A DNA stretch of 64,000 nt from Vicingus serpentipes. GTDB taxonomy: Bacteria; Bacteroidota; Bacteroidia; Flavobacteriales_E; Vicingaceae. The stretch is taken from assembly GCF_007993035.1 (NCBI RefSeq), contig NZ_VOOS01000002.1, positions 434,001 to 498,000 on the forward strand. The letters are read 5' to 3'. The translations under genes were made by a program, and so were the position numbers. Position 1 is the first letter of the stretch, and each line of letters starts with the position of its first letter. The notes under the pieces are model-generated. The model made no database searches and was not told the DNA's origin. It saw only the letters and a program-made list of their open reading frames with translations. Shown one piece after another: positions 29,034 to 38,212 of this stretch.

Positions 29034-29834
29034 TTATTCTGGTATCGGTATAGTTAAAACAGGTCTAAACGAATGAGTTACTAAGTTTTTGGAAGTACTT
29101 TCAAACATTAATTGCCAAAACGAATGTTTATGAGTTCCCAATGCCATCATGTCTATTTCGTTTTCTATACAATAATTTAAAATTCCTAGTTCTTGAGTAC
29201 TATCAGAATATAATGCTACTCTATACTTATCACCAGATATTGGAGAAAGCCCCTCATTTTCAATAAAATGATTTATCTTCTCCATAGATACTCGCGTTGG
29301 CTCAAAATGAGTTGGGGTATTAACCTTTAACAAATGTATTTTGGCATCAAACTTATCAGCAAAAGTTCTAACTATAGAAAAGATTCGATTTGATTCAGGT
29401 GAAAAATCTGAAGCAAAAACAATGGAGTCAATTTTCATGTCTGAAACCTTATGTTTAATTGTTAAAACACTAAATTCTGATTTACGAACAACCCTATCAG
29501 TATTACTACCTAATAATATATCTGACACAGTAGATGTTCCATGAGAACCCATTAAAATTAAATCTGCCTCTACTTCCTCAGCACATTCTACAATTTTATC
29601 ACATATCTGGCCATCAATTTTAATATATGTCTCAATTTTAATATTAGCTAAAAAATCAAGCTTAAGCAATTGCTTCAAGTCAACTTCAGCTTTTTTATAT
29701 TCAGCCTCATCAGTTGAACGAACAACTGTTAATATATGTATTGTACTTTTTCTAATTTTCGCAATAAATGCTGCATATTCTAATGCTGCTTCAGCGTATT
29801 TTGAAAAATCAGTAGGAACTAGTAAGCTTTTCAT
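29034..29834 (-). CDS. Tandem universal stress protein
   Basis: Cytoplasmic protein of two UspA-like domains, a form common in Bacteroidota. Domain 1 (residues 1-~140) begins KSLLVPTDFS and has the ATP-binding signature GSHGTSTVSDILLGS (G-x2-G-x9-G-S). Domain 2 (~145-266) begins DSIVFASDFS and ends with MALGTHKHSFWQLMFESTSKNLV, which lacks the full glycine signature, so only domain 1 looks nucleotide-binding. The start at 29834 is chosen because MKSLLVPTDFS is the usual family start and fits the promoter at 29850-29880. Confidence 0.93.
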   Translation of the reverse strand: MKSLLVPTDFSKYAEAALEYAAFIAKIRKSTIHILTVVRSTDEAEYKKAEVDLKQLLKLDFLANIKIETYIKIDGQICDKIVECAEEVEADLILMGSHGTSTVSDILLGSNTDRVVRKSEFSVLTIKHKVSDMKIDSIVFASDFSPESNRIFSIVRTFADKFDAKIHLLKVNTPTHFEPTRVSMEKINHFIENEGLSPISGDKYRVALYSDSTQELGILNYCIENEIDMMALGTHKHSFWQLMFESTSKNLVTHSFRPVLTIPIPE

Positions 29835-29849
29835 AATTAGTATTTTCAA

Positions 29850-29880
29850 CAAAGTTAATTTCGTAAATCAAATAAACAAA
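29850..29880 (-). promoter_or_regulatory. Promoter of the universal stress protein gene
   Basis: Minus strand TTTG (29877-29880), exactly 19 bp, TAACTTTG (29850-29857): perfect Bacteroidota consensus. Predicted leader about 10 nt. Confidence 0.72.
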
Positions 29881-29909
29881 TGATAAAAATCAAATATCTT
29901 ATTAAATGG

Positions 29910-29940
29910 TTTAATTACCGATTGATAAAAACTATTTTTG
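29910..29940 (+). promoter_or_regulatory. Promoter of surE-lpxB
   Basis: TTTA (29910-29913), 19 bp, TATTTTTG (29933-29940), divergent from the stress-protein promoter 30 bp away. It leaves a leader of only about 9 nt before the surE TTG start. Confidence 0.6.
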
Positions 29941-29955
29941 TGAAAAACCACGAAT

Positions 29956-30726
29956 TTGAAAACACCAGTAATATTAGTCGTTAATGATGATGGGATAACT
30001 GCTCCAGGCATTCTTTCATTAATTGATGTTGTGAAACAATTTGGAAAAGTAACAGTTGTTGCTCCTAATAAACCACAGAGCGGAATGGGACATGCAGTAA
30101 CCCTTAACAATACCATAAGAGTTGATAAAACAAGTAAAAATGACGTCGATTATTATTCTTGTTCTGGCACACCGGTTGACTGTGTTAAAATTGCTGTAAA
30201 CAAATTAATGCCTCAACGTCCTGATTTAATTGTATCTGGGATAAATCATGGCTCTAACTCTTCTATTAATGTAATTTACTCTGGTACTATGTCAGCTGCA
30301 GTTGAAGGAGCTTTAGAAGGAATTCCTTCTATTGGATTTTCATTATGCGACCATAGCATTGAAGCAGATTTTAGAGCTTCAAAACACTTCGCTAAAAAAA
30401 TTATTAAAAACGTACTTAATAGCGATTATAAAAAAGGTATTTGTTTAAATGTAAACATCCCTAAAGCTCCAATTGACATGATTGCTGGCATTAAAGTTTG
30501 TAAACAAGCAAATGGAAATTGGGAAGAAGATTTTGATGAACGAGTTGACCCAAATGGGAAGACATATTATTGGTTAACTGGTAAATTTGTTGTTTATGAC
30601 AATACAAATGATACTGACGAATGGGCACTAGCAAATAATTATGTATCAGTTGTACCAGTTCAATACGATGTAACTGATTATTCCGTTATTAATGATTTAA
30701 AACATTTTGAAGATGAAACCAACTAA
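29956..30726 (+). CDS. surE: 5'/3'-nucleotidase SurE
   Basis: Metal-dependent nucleotidase/exopolyphosphatase. 256 residues, usual length. ILVVNDDGITAPGI holds the Asp-Asp metal site at the N-terminus; VSGINHGSNSSINVIYSGTMSAAVEGALEGIPSIGFS is the conserved middle. The start codon is TTG at 29956: a stop at 29941 leaves no ATG upstream, and the protein starts with the normal MKTPVILVVNDDG. Its 3' end overlaps the next small gene, which leads into lpxB. Confidence 0.96.
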   Translation: MKTPVILVVNDDGITAPGILSLIDVVKQFGKVTVVAPNKPQSGMGHAVTLNNTIRVDKTSKNDVDYYSCSGTPVDCVKIAVNKLMPQRPDLIVSGINHGSNSSINVIYSGTMSAAVEGALEGIPSIGFSLCDHSIEADFRASKHFAKKIIKNVLNSDYKKGICLNVNIPKAPIDMIAGIKVCKQANGNWEEDFDERVDPNGKTYYWLTGKFVVYDNTNDTDEWALANNYVSVVPVQYDVTDYSVINDLKHFEDETN

Positions 30727-31009
30727 AAAAAAGTTCGATCATTTATTAATAGGGTTAATTCCAGGTATTTTACTTCCAGCAACAGTAATGCATATTATTT
30801 TAACCTATTATTCTAATTTTACTTTAGAATATATTTTTGAAAATGCGATGTTCAGTCCGCTAGTTAATGATTTAAAAGGTGCTCTTTTAATTAACTTGGG
30901 ATTGTTTTTTATTTTTTATTGGTTAAAAAAAGATAACTCTGCCAAAGGTGTTGTATTTGCAACACTTATTTATGCAGCTTTTTACTTATACTATATGTTT
31001 TTTATGTAA
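30713..31009 (+). CDS. Small membrane protein between surE and lpxB
   Basis: 98 residues from ATG 30713 (MKPTKKKFDHLLIGLIPG), overlapping the surE stop by 14 nt; a TTG two codons earlier is less likely. Three hydrophobic helices (~10-32, ~52-68, ~75-97) with a Lys-rich N-terminus. No recognised family. Position between surE and lpxB, with 1 bp to lpxB, suggests a role in the same operon, possibly in the envelope. Confidence 0.78.
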   Translation: MKPTKKKFDHLLIGLIPGILLPATVMHIILTYYSNFTLEYIFENAMFSPLVNDLKGALLINLGLFFIFYWLKKDNSAKGVVFATLIYAAFYLYYMFFM

Positions 31010-31010
31010 A

Positions 31011-32120
31011 ATGAAGTATTATATTATTGCTGGTGAAGCCTCTGGAGACTTACATGCTTCAAATCTTATAAAACACCTTAAAGAAACCGATACTAATGCT
31101 GAGTTTAGATGTTGGGGAGGAGATTTAATGCAGTCCCAAGGAGCAACTATTGTTAAGCATTATAGAGATTTAGCATTTATGGGCTTTGCCGAAGTGTTAA
31201 TGAACATTAAAACCATATTACAAAATTTAGCTTTTTGTAAAGAAGATATTACTCAATACCAACCAGATGTAATTATTTTTATAGATTACCCAGGCTTTAA
31301 TTTAAAAATTGCTGAGTGGGCAAAAGCTCAAAAATTAAAAACTTTTTACTACATCTCGCCACAAATATGGGCTTGGAAACAAAACCGAGTCCACAAAATA
31401 AAAAAATGTGTCGACAAAATGTTTGTCATCCTCCCTTTTGAAAAAGATTTTTACAAGAAGTTTGATATGGAGGTTGACTTTGTAGGACATCCTCTATTAG
31501 ATGCTATTGCTAACAGAAACAAGTTACCATTTGAATCTTTTTGCAAAGAAAATGGTTTATCTAACAAGCCCATAATTGCGCTTTTACCTGGTAGTAGAAA
31601 ACAAGAAATTTCAAAAATGCTACCTATTCTATTATCTGTTGTAACTAAGTTTTCAGATTATCAATTTGTTATTGCTGGAGCACCGTCACAAGATAAAAGT
31701 GTTTACGAATCTTATCTGAATAAAAATGTTTCTATTATTGAAAATAAAACTTATCAATTGTTAGAACAATCTTCAGCAGCACTAGTAACATCTGGAACAG
31801 CAACTCTTGAAACAGCTCTTTTCAATGTACCACAAGTGGTTTGTTACAAAGGCAATAAAATCTCTTTCTTAATTGCTAAAGCCATCGTTAAAGTTAAATA
31901 CATCTCTTTGGTTAATTTAATAATGGATAACGAAGTAGTAACTGAATTAATTCAAGAAAAATTAACTTCAAAAAACTTAACAAAAGAGCTCGAAAAACTA
32001 TTAACCCCTGACAACAGGACAGTTATTACTGAAAAATACTCTGTATTAAAGCAAAAATTAGGTGGTTATGGAGCTTCTAAAAGAACGGCACAATTAATGA
32101 ACAAGTACTTAACCAATTAA
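31011..32120 (+). CDS. lpxB: Lipid-A-disaccharide synthase
   Basis: Glycosyltransferase family 19 enzyme joining UDP-diacylglucosamine and lipid X. Start at ATG 31011, giving the standard MKYYIIAGEASGDLHASNLI; frame upstream is open but would add a hydrophobic tail not found in LpxB. 369 residues. Other marks: FIDYPGFNLKIA, YYISPQIWAWKQNRVHKIKK, GHPLLDAI, LLPGSRKQEI, TSGTATLETAL. Peripheral inner membrane. Shows that the organism makes lipid A. Confidence 0.97.
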   Translation: MKYYIIAGEASGDLHASNLIKHLKETDTNAEFRCWGGDLMQSQGATIVKHYRDLAFMGFAEVLMNIKTILQNLAFCKEDITQYQPDVIIFIDYPGFNLKIAEWAKAQKLKTFYYISPQIWAWKQNRVHKIKKCVDKMFVILPFEKDFYKKFDMEVDFVGHPLLDAIANRNKLPFESFCKENGLSNKPIIALLPGSRKQEISKMLPILLSVVTKFSDYQFVIAGAPSQDKSVYESYLNKNVSIIENKTYQLLEQSSAALVTSGTATLETALFNVPQVVCYKGNKISFLIAKAIVKVKYISLVNLIMDNEVVTELIQEKLTSKNLTKELEKLLTPDNRTVITEKYSVLKQKLGGYGASKRTAQLMNKYLTN

Positions 32121-32175
32121 TAGTTAATTGTGGATAACTGATTAGCCCATTAATAAAACTATTCTTCTATCCTAT

Positions 32176-32183
32176 TACTTTTG
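32176..32183 (+). promoter_or_regulatory. -7 element upstream of the SpoIID gene
   Basis: TACTTTTG, a full TAnnTTTG match, but it ends only 4 bp before the GTG start and has no visible -33 TTTG, so either the mRNA is leaderless or the start codon lies further in. Confidence 0.35.
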
Positions 32184-32187
32184 TACC

Positions 32188-33357
32188 GTGTTTAAACTAA
32201 AATTATTCCTTTTCGCTATTGTTGCTCTTACTTCATTTATAAGTAAAGCAGAAATTGTAAATATTGGCATTTTATATCAAACAAAAATCACTTCCTTCAT
32301 CTTTTCTCCTGAGAAGGGTAAATACACTATTTATACAGAAACGGGTAAATTAACCGATATTGAAAATGATGAAATCATACAATTAAGTTATTCAAATGGT
32401 GAAATCCTTGTCAAGTCACTTGACAAAGACTACGGTTCGTTTAAAAAAGTTCGATTTATTGGAACTGCTTGGGAAAATTCATTTAAAATTAAAACCAATA
32501 ACCCTGCTGGAAAAATTAAATTTTATGACGACAACTTACTCGTTAAAGTTCATAACTATGATAGCTACTTTCAACTTATAAACAACATCGATATCGATAA
32601 TTATGTTGGTGGCGTTGTTGAGTCTGAAGTTGGTAGAAGCCCTCCCCCAGAGTATTTTAAGTTACAAGCCATTATTTGCAGAACTTATGCCTTAAAAAAC
32701 ATAGACAGACATCAAGCAGAAGGATTTAGCTTATGTGATAAAGTTCACTGCCAAGCATACAATAGCAAACCAAAATCGGCTTTAATAAAAGATGCCGCAC
32801 TTGAAACTAAAGGGGTTGTAATTGTTGATAGCGATATCAATTTAATTACTGCTACTTTTTACTCAAATTGTGGTGGACAAACTGCAAATTCAGAAGAAGT
32901 ATGGCGACAAAGTTTATACTATCTAAGATCTGTAAAGGACACTTTTTGTTTAAATGAAAATAATGCCGTTTGGACTAAAAAAATCCCTAAAACAGATTGG
33001 ATAAATTACTTATCATCAAAACATAAATACCCTCAAGAAGAATTAAGCCACGAATGCAGTTTAGAGTATTTTCAAAACTGTAGAGAGCAAAACTTTGAAA
33101 AACAAAATATAAAAATACCCTTAGTTGACATTAGAAGTGATTGGCGATTAAAATCAGCTCAATTTGATATCATTCCTAAAGGAAACGAAATAGTTTTACA
33201 GGGAAAGGGATTTGGCCATGGCGTTGGATTATGTCAAGAAGGCGCAATGCGAATGGCTAAATTAGGCTATTCTTATGCTCAAATACTGCACTTTTATTAT
33301 AAAGATGTGCACATGATAAACTTAGAATCGTTAGACTTTTTTAAACAAGATTTTTAA
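32188..33357 (+). CDS. SpoIID/LytB-domain protein
   Basis: Secreted or periplasmic protein with a SpoIID domain, a fold that in other bacteria cleaves denuded peptidoglycan glycan strands. Signal-like N-terminus (FKLKLFLFAIVALTSFISKAE). Domain at residues ~135-389: NYVGGVVESEVG with the catalytic-type Glu, LQAIICRTYALKN, TFYSNCGGQTANSEEVW, then GKGFGHGVGLCQEGAMRMAKLGYSYAQILHFYY. Start codon GTG at 32188. In Bacteroidota the domain is found outside sporulation; its role here is inferred. Confidence 0.9.
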   Translation: MFKLKLFLFAIVALTSFISKAEIVNIGILYQTKITSFIFSPEKGKYTIYTETGKLTDIENDEIIQLSYSNGEILVKSLDKDYGSFKKVRFIGTAWENSFKIKTNNPAGKIKFYDDNLLVKVHNYDSYFQLINNIDIDNYVGGVVESEVGRSPPPEYFKLQAIICRTYALKNIDRHQAEGFSLCDKVHCQAYNSKPKSALIKDAALETKGVVIVDSDINLITATFYSNCGGQTANSEEVWRQSLYYLRSVKDTFCLNENNAVWTKKIPKTDWINYLSSKHKYPQEELSHECSLEYFQNCREQNFEKQNIKIPLVDIRSDWRLKSAQFDIIPKGNEIVLQGKGFGHGVGLCQEGAMRMAKLGYSYAQILHFYYKDVHMINLESLDFFKQDF

Positions 33358-33360
33358 CCC

Positions 33361-34650
33361 CTATTCTACTATCATTTTATATTTGGGGTCTTCATCAAAT
33401 TCTATTGAATTCTCTTTCTCCAATATCATTGTTGGAACGCCATCAAAATCAGCTATTTTACCACTAATTGTAATCTTTTTGTTCATCCATTCTACCAAAG
33501 GGTTGTAGCTAAAATTGACAATGTTTTGTTTCCAAATCGCAACAGTAAATATTTGATTAGGATAATTTTTATCTAAGTTAAAAAATAAATGACCATTTTT
33601 GGTTTCTCTTGCATTTACGACTGTTCCTTTTACCGTAATTTTTTTCCCGTTACCTATATAGTTTTTAGCTTGTACAGTATTAAATACTCCAGGAGGTAAA
33701 CTAGGCTGATAAATTGGTGTTACATCTGTTTCTTGGCTTTCTGGCAACCAATCACTTACTTGGTTTTGACTTTCTAATTGTTCTTCTAACTCATCATCCA
33801 ATTGATAAAAAAAGTCTATTCCTGCAGCCATTTCAACTTCGTTTATAGACACTGCAAAGCTAGAAATAGGATTCTTTATGTCTTTATTTGGCATAATAAA
33901 TCCTATTGCTTTTTTATTAGCATAATCTAAAGCTACTTTATAAAAATACTCAGGAATAGTTACTTGATTTTCACCTCGCTCAATTACAGGCAAACTATCA
34001 TTTAAAATAGGTCCTGTTACAATAAATAATTGCTCATTGTTATTTTCAACATAACCTCTCATCAACCCTTCTAGTTTTGCCCATTTTTTTCGATTAAAAT
34101 CTGCCAACTGAGGCGACATGTTTGAATAATAAAATGACTCTGACAGGGCTTTTTTATTCCATTTAAAATCAGCTGAAGGGGCTAAATGGCCCCTATCATA
34201 TCCAAATCCATCATATTCATATTTGTTTTTCTCTCCAAGTTTTTTAGTTTTTAAAAAATAATCTTTTTCAGTTGCACTTCCTGTTTTTACTAGCGTATCA
34301 ACTCTAAAATTATTCGACCTACTTGCTTTACCATCTATTATATCAGTAGAAATTATATGAACTACCCATTTTGCTTGTTCATGGTTTTCATCATAAACCA
34401 AACTATAAGCCAAATGAGAAATCACCTCTTCTCCTTCTACTGGTTTAGGTAAACCTATCTCTGCAATTTCTTGTCTTATTTTCGCAAGTTTTAGTTCATC
34501 AATTTTAGACTGAACTTCCCCTTTTTTAGATTCTAAAACTTCAACCTCTTTGGTTAAATCAATTATTTGTTGATTGATTGTTTGAGCAACTCCAGTAAAA
34601 GGAAGATAGAATAACAATATTGCTATTCTTATCATTATTTTATTGATCAT
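33361..34650 (-). CDS. Secreted DNA/RNA non-specific endonuclease (NUC1) with C-terminal OB-like domain
   Basis: Signal peptide (~1-22, PFTGVAQ), a coiled coil (~24-58), then the NUC1 (betabetaalpha-Me) nuclease at ~75-270: YDRGHLAPSADF with the catalytic His, NMSPQLADFNRKKWAKLE with the Mg-binding Asn, LFIVTGP. After it, residues ~315-425 (AKNYIGNGKKITVKGTVVNA, FFNLDKNYPNQIFTVAIW) look like an OB-fold nucleic-acid-binding domain. Length 429. Likely extracellular degradation of nucleic acids. Follows the 177-aa secreted protein gene after 8 bp. Confidence 0.93.
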   Translation of the reverse strand: MINKIMIRIAILLFYLPFTGVAQTINQQIIDLTKEVEVLESKKGEVQSKIDELKLAKIRQEIAEIGLPKPVEGEEVISHLAYSLVYDENHEQAKWVVHIISTDIIDGKASRSNNFRVDTLVKTGSATEKDYFLKTKKLGEKNKYEYDGFGYDRGHLAPSADFKWNKKALSESFYYSNMSPQLADFNRKKWAKLEGLMRGYVENNNEQLFIVTGPILNDSLPVIERGENQVTIPEYFYKVALDYANKKAIGFIMPNKDIKNPISSFAVSINEVEMAAGIDFFYQLDDELEEQLESQNQVSDWLPESQETDVTPIYQPSLPPGVFNTVQAKNYIGNGKKITVKGTVVNARETKNGHLFFNLDKNYPNQIFTVAIWKQNIVNFSYNPLVEWMNKKITISGKIADFDGVPTMILEKENSIEFDEDPKYKMIVE

Positions 34651-34658
34651 TAAGTTCT

Positions 34659-35192
34659 TTATTTATTTTTCTTAGCTGCTTTCTTTGCCGCTTTAGCCGC
34701 TTCTTTTTCTTTCCTTTCTCTTTCCTTCTTCTCGTAATATTCTCTAGTTAATTTTTCTTCTTTTGTTTCTAATCGCTCTACTATTTCAGCTTTATATTTA
34801 GTCATGTTAAACGATTGAAATCCAGGTCCAAAATTTGAAACAGAAACAGGTCCAACACCAATTCCAATACTTGGACCTGATTTAGGTTGTGGAGTTACTA
34901 TTTTTAATGGTTCTTGTTTATTTAAAGCTATTTGAGTTAGTACCTCATTGTCTTTACCAACAACTGAAACCACATCTAGAAACGATTTAAAATACCATCT
35001 TCCATTTACAGTTCTTCCATCAATTTTTGTACTAATTTGAGCTCCTTCTTTCACTACATGATTTACATTTCCATCTTTTGTAATTACAATCACATAAAGT
35101 GTTTTATAGCCTTCATCTTCTAAGTCTCTTGCTTGAGAAAAAACGTTAAAACTAAAAAATAATGAGACTAAAATTATTGCAAAATTCTTCAT
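34659..35192 (-). CDS. Secreted protein with Lys-rich tail, unknown function
   Basis: 177 residues with a signal peptide (~1-20, FFSFNVFSQA). The middle (residues ~25-100) is beta-rich; ~105-125 is GPSIGIGVGPVSVSNFGPG, a glycine-rich loop; the C-terminal 40 residues are a highly charged helix ending in KEAAKAAKKAAKKNK. No family recognised. It is the first gene of a pair with the NUC1 nuclease; a possible -7 element TACCTTTA lies at 35206-35213 on the minus strand. Confidence 0.7.
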   Translation of the reverse strand: MKNFAIILVSLFFSFNVFSQARDLEDEGYKTLYVIVITKDGNVNHVVKEGAQISTKIDGRTVNGRWYFKSFLDVVSVVGKDNEVLTQIALNKQEPLKIVTPQPKSGPSIGIGVGPVSVSNFGPGFQSFNMTKYKAEIVERLETKEEKLTREYYEKKERERKEKEAAKAAKKAAKKNK

Positions 35193-35283
35193 ATCTATTA
35201 ATTTTATTTAAAGGTAAGTTATTGCTTTTAAAAGCACAATAACCATTCAATAAAAGGTATATTTTTTATAATATTGAAACTTC

Positions 35284-37419
35284 ATGCCAAGTTTAGCTCA
35301 AATACCGCTAATTCGATTTATTATCCCTTTTATTTTAGGAATTGTTTCGGCTATCTATATCCCTTTAGAAAATCAATTAACAAATTACACACTTGGAGTT
35401 TTTTTAATTTCTTACCTCCTACTTCTATCCATTAAAAAAATAAATTCGAGCTACAAATTAAAATGGCTATTTGGAGTTTTAATTTACCTCATCCTTTTTA
35501 ATCTAGGACATACTATTACACTTCAAAAATCAAATAGTAGCAAACCTTTTCAACTCAACAATAAACAAAACCAAGTAATGATTGGAGAAGTAATTTCTCC
35601 CCCTCTAATTAAAGAGAAAACGGTAAAGACTACAATTGCAATAAAAGGATTAAAAACCAATGAAAATTGGGTTTCAACAAATGGAAATGTAATTGTGTTT
35701 GTTCAAAAAGATTCACTATCAGAATCCTTAAAATTAGGTGATTACATTTCATTTAACCCTCAATTTGAGAATGTACCAGACCCCAAAAACCCTAACGAAT
35801 TTGATTATAAAAGATATTTATCGTTTCACCTTATTCATCAGCAATCTTATTTAAAATCAAGCAATTGGAAGATAATTGACAACACTAATAACAATAGCTT
35901 ATTCCTTTATGCTGATAAATTTAGAACTAAACTCATTAAAATTTTAGAAGAAAATGGATTGAAAGGGAATGAATTAGGAGTTGCTTCAGCATTAATACTA
36001 GGCTATAAAAACAATATTGATGCTCAATTAAAAAATGCTTACTCAAGTGCTGGAGCAATGCACATTTTAGCTGTATCTGGTTTACATGTAGGTATAATTT
36101 TTATGATTTTTAATTATCTTCTCCAATTTTTAGAAAAATTAAAATATGGAATTATTATTAAAGCAATAATCATATTGTTACTTATGTGGTCCTATGCTTT
36201 TATTACAGGTTTATCACCTTCAGTTTTAAGAGCTTCAACCATGTTTAGTTTTATTGTTTTAGCTAAAGCGATAAAAAGAAATTCCAATTTTTATAACACG
36301 TTAGCTGCTTCTGCTTTTGTGCTTCTAATCTACAATCCGTTTTATATAATGGATGTTGGTTTCCAGTTGTCATATATTGCGGTAATTGGAATTGTAATTA
36401 TTCAACCATGGCTTAGTAAATTTTACTTACCTAAAAACAAAATCATACAGTATTTTTGGGACTTAACAACCGTTTCTGTAGCTGCACAAATAGCCACTTT
36501 CCCTCTTGGTTTGTATTACTTTCATCAATTTCCAAATTATTTTTTCATCTCTAATTTAGTTGTTATTCCTTTTGCTGTAATCATTTTGTATCTCGGACTA
36601 TCTTTATTTATTATTTCTTTTATACCTTATGCAAATGAGTTTACAGCCTATATACTAAATAAGTCTATTTGGATTTTAAATGCTTCTGTAAATACTATAA
36701 ACGAACTCCCCTATTCCGTTTCCGCAAATGTTAGGTTTACATTTGAACATACCATTTTAATATACCTAGTCATCACATTTATTGTCGTTCTTTTTATTTC
36801 AAGAAAACTGAAATTTCTTTTAATTAGCCAAACTATTATTATTTTGTTTTTAATTGATGTCGGATTTAATTCTATTGAGCAATCCAAACAGAAAAAAATA
36901 ATGATTTACAACATCCCTAATTATTCAGCAATCAATTTTATTGATGGTAAAGACAACATTCTTTTATCTGATATAAAGCTCTATAACAATAAGAGCAAAC
37001 TATTATATCATGTAAAAAACAATTGGATTGAAGAAGGGGTGAAAAATGAAAAAGTTGTTGATTTAGATAAACTAAAAAAAGCACATTTACTTTCTAATAT
37101 TTATAGAATTTCAAATCAAAACCTTTTTACCAAATTAAATTACTTTCAATTTTACAACACTAAAATCGCTATTATTGACAACAATCTAACTCATAAAAAA
37201 GCAAAAGCACCAATTAATATCGATTTATTAATATGGACAAAAAACAACTCAACTTCTATTTCAGAAGTTATGAAATCTTATACCTTTAAGCAATTGATTA
37301 TCGATTCTTCAAACTCAAACTACACAAATGAAAAATTAATAAACGAAGCTAAAAACTTAGAAATAGATTATTGGTCGGTTTTAACACAGGGATCTTACTC
37401 AATTAATTTAGTGTTATGA
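35284..37419 (+). CDS. comEC: ComEC/Rec2-family DNA-uptake channel
   Basis: Inner-membrane channel for single-stranded DNA during transformation. 711 residues: N-terminal helices (~5-75), DUF4131-like OB region (~85-190), then the ComEC core (~225-525) with LGVASALILGYKNNIDAQLKNAYSSAGAMHILAVSGLHVG as the signature, GLSPSVLRASTMFS and YNPFYIMDVGFQLSYIAVIGIV. The C-terminal ~180 residues are soluble and do not show the metallo-beta-lactamase HxHxDH motif of Gram-positive ComEC, as is usual in Bacteroidota. Confidence 0.93.
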   Translation: MPSLAQIPLIRFIIPFILGIVSAIYIPLENQLTNYTLGVFLISYLLLLSIKKINSSYKLKWLFGVLIYLILFNLGHTITLQKSNSSKPFQLNNKQNQVMIGEVISPPLIKEKTVKTTIAIKGLKTNENWVSTNGNVIVFVQKDSLSESLKLGDYISFNPQFENVPDPKNPNEFDYKRYLSFHLIHQQSYLKSSNWKIIDNTNNNSLFLYADKFRTKLIKILEENGLKGNELGVASALILGYKNNIDAQLKNAYSSAGAMHILAVSGLHVGIIFMIFNYLLQFLEKLKYGIIIKAIIILLLMWSYAFITGLSPSVLRASTMFSFIVLAKAIKRNSNFYNTLAASAFVLLIYNPFYIMDVGFQLSYIAVIGIVIIQPWLSKFYLPKNKIIQYFWDLTTVSVAAQIATFPLGLYYFHQFPNYFFISNLVVIPFAVIILYLGLSLFIISFIPYANEFTAYILNKSIWILNASVNTINELPYSVSANVRFTFEHTILIYLVITFIVVLFISRKLKFLLISQTIIILFLIDVGFNSIEQSKQKKIMIYNIPNYSAINFIDGKDNILLSDIKLYNNKSKLLYHVKNNWIEEGVKNEKVVDLDKLKKAHLLSNIYRISNQNLFTKLNYFQFYNTKIAIIDNNLTHKKAKAPINIDLLIWTKNNSTSISEVMKSYTFKQLIIDSSNSNYTNEKLINEAKNLEIDYWSVLTQGSYSINLVL

Positions 37420-37462
37420 TTTTTTAACTTTTTGACAATCAAAAAATTAATAATTTTAAAAG

Positions 37463-38212
37463 GTGAAATATATTTCTGCTTTACTTATTACATTTATCTT
37501 TTGCTCAGCTTCTCTTGAACTAAAAGCACAATCTATATTCAATTTAAATAGTACTATTTTAAGTGCAAAAGATTCTACCCCTGTTGGGTTTGTACACATC
37601 ATTAACCTTTTTACAAATTATGGGGTTGTTTCTGAATATGATGGAACTTTTACTTTTATTGTAGCTGAAAATGATACGCTTAAAATTTCTGCAATCGGTT
37701 ACAACACATTAACACTTCCTGCTAATAAAAACATAACTACAATTTATATTTCACCTAAAAATTACAACTTAGAAGAATTTACTGTAATACCCTACAAGGA
37801 TTTTAATGAATTTAGATATGCATTCTCGGAATTAGAATTGTACGACTCTACACTTCAAATTAGTCCTTTAATTTTTTTAAATGGGCATTTGTACAATTAT
37901 GTTGATAATGGTGGTAGGTTAGGCGTAACTATTGGAGGAGGAATTTCAATGCTATATGATGCACTAAGTAAACAAGGAAAAAGTAAACGTAGATATGAAC
38001 AATTAATCATTAGAGATAGGTACAAAGCCTTTTTAGCTTCTAAATTCAATAACAATATAATAAAACAAGCTACTTACCTTGATGATGAAACTACAATTAA
38101 TGACTTTAAATATTATTGTGATTTTAGTGATGATTTTATTGAAAAATCAAATGGTTACGAAATAATTAAACAAATACAAGATTGTTATAGGGAATATCTT
38201 GTCTACAAATAA
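37463..38212 (+). CDS. Secreted carboxypeptidase-regulatory-like domain protein
   Basis: 249 residues, GTG start at 37463 with a weak upstream AAAGG. Signal peptide (~1-22, SLELKAQ). Residues ~26-105 form a CarboxypepD_reg-like beta-sandwich: STPVGFVHIINL, GVVSEYDGTFTFIVAENDTLKISAIGYNT, with the typical DG-TF and SAIGY elements. The remainder (~110-249) is unrecognised. Stops exactly abut with the convergent glycosyltransferase gene (no bases between the two stop codons). Confidence 0.82.
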   Translation: MKYISALLITFIFCSASLELKAQSIFNLNSTILSAKDSTPVGFVHIINLFTNYGVVSEYDGTFTFIVAENDTLKISAIGYNTLTLPANKNITTIYISPKNYNLEEFTVIPYKDFNEFRYAFSELELYDSTLQISPLIFLNGHLYNYVDNGGRLGVTIGGGISMLYDALSKQGKSKRRYEQLIIRDRYKAFLASKFNNNIIKQATYLDDETTINDFKYYCDFSDDFIEKSNGYEIIKQIQDCYREYLVYK

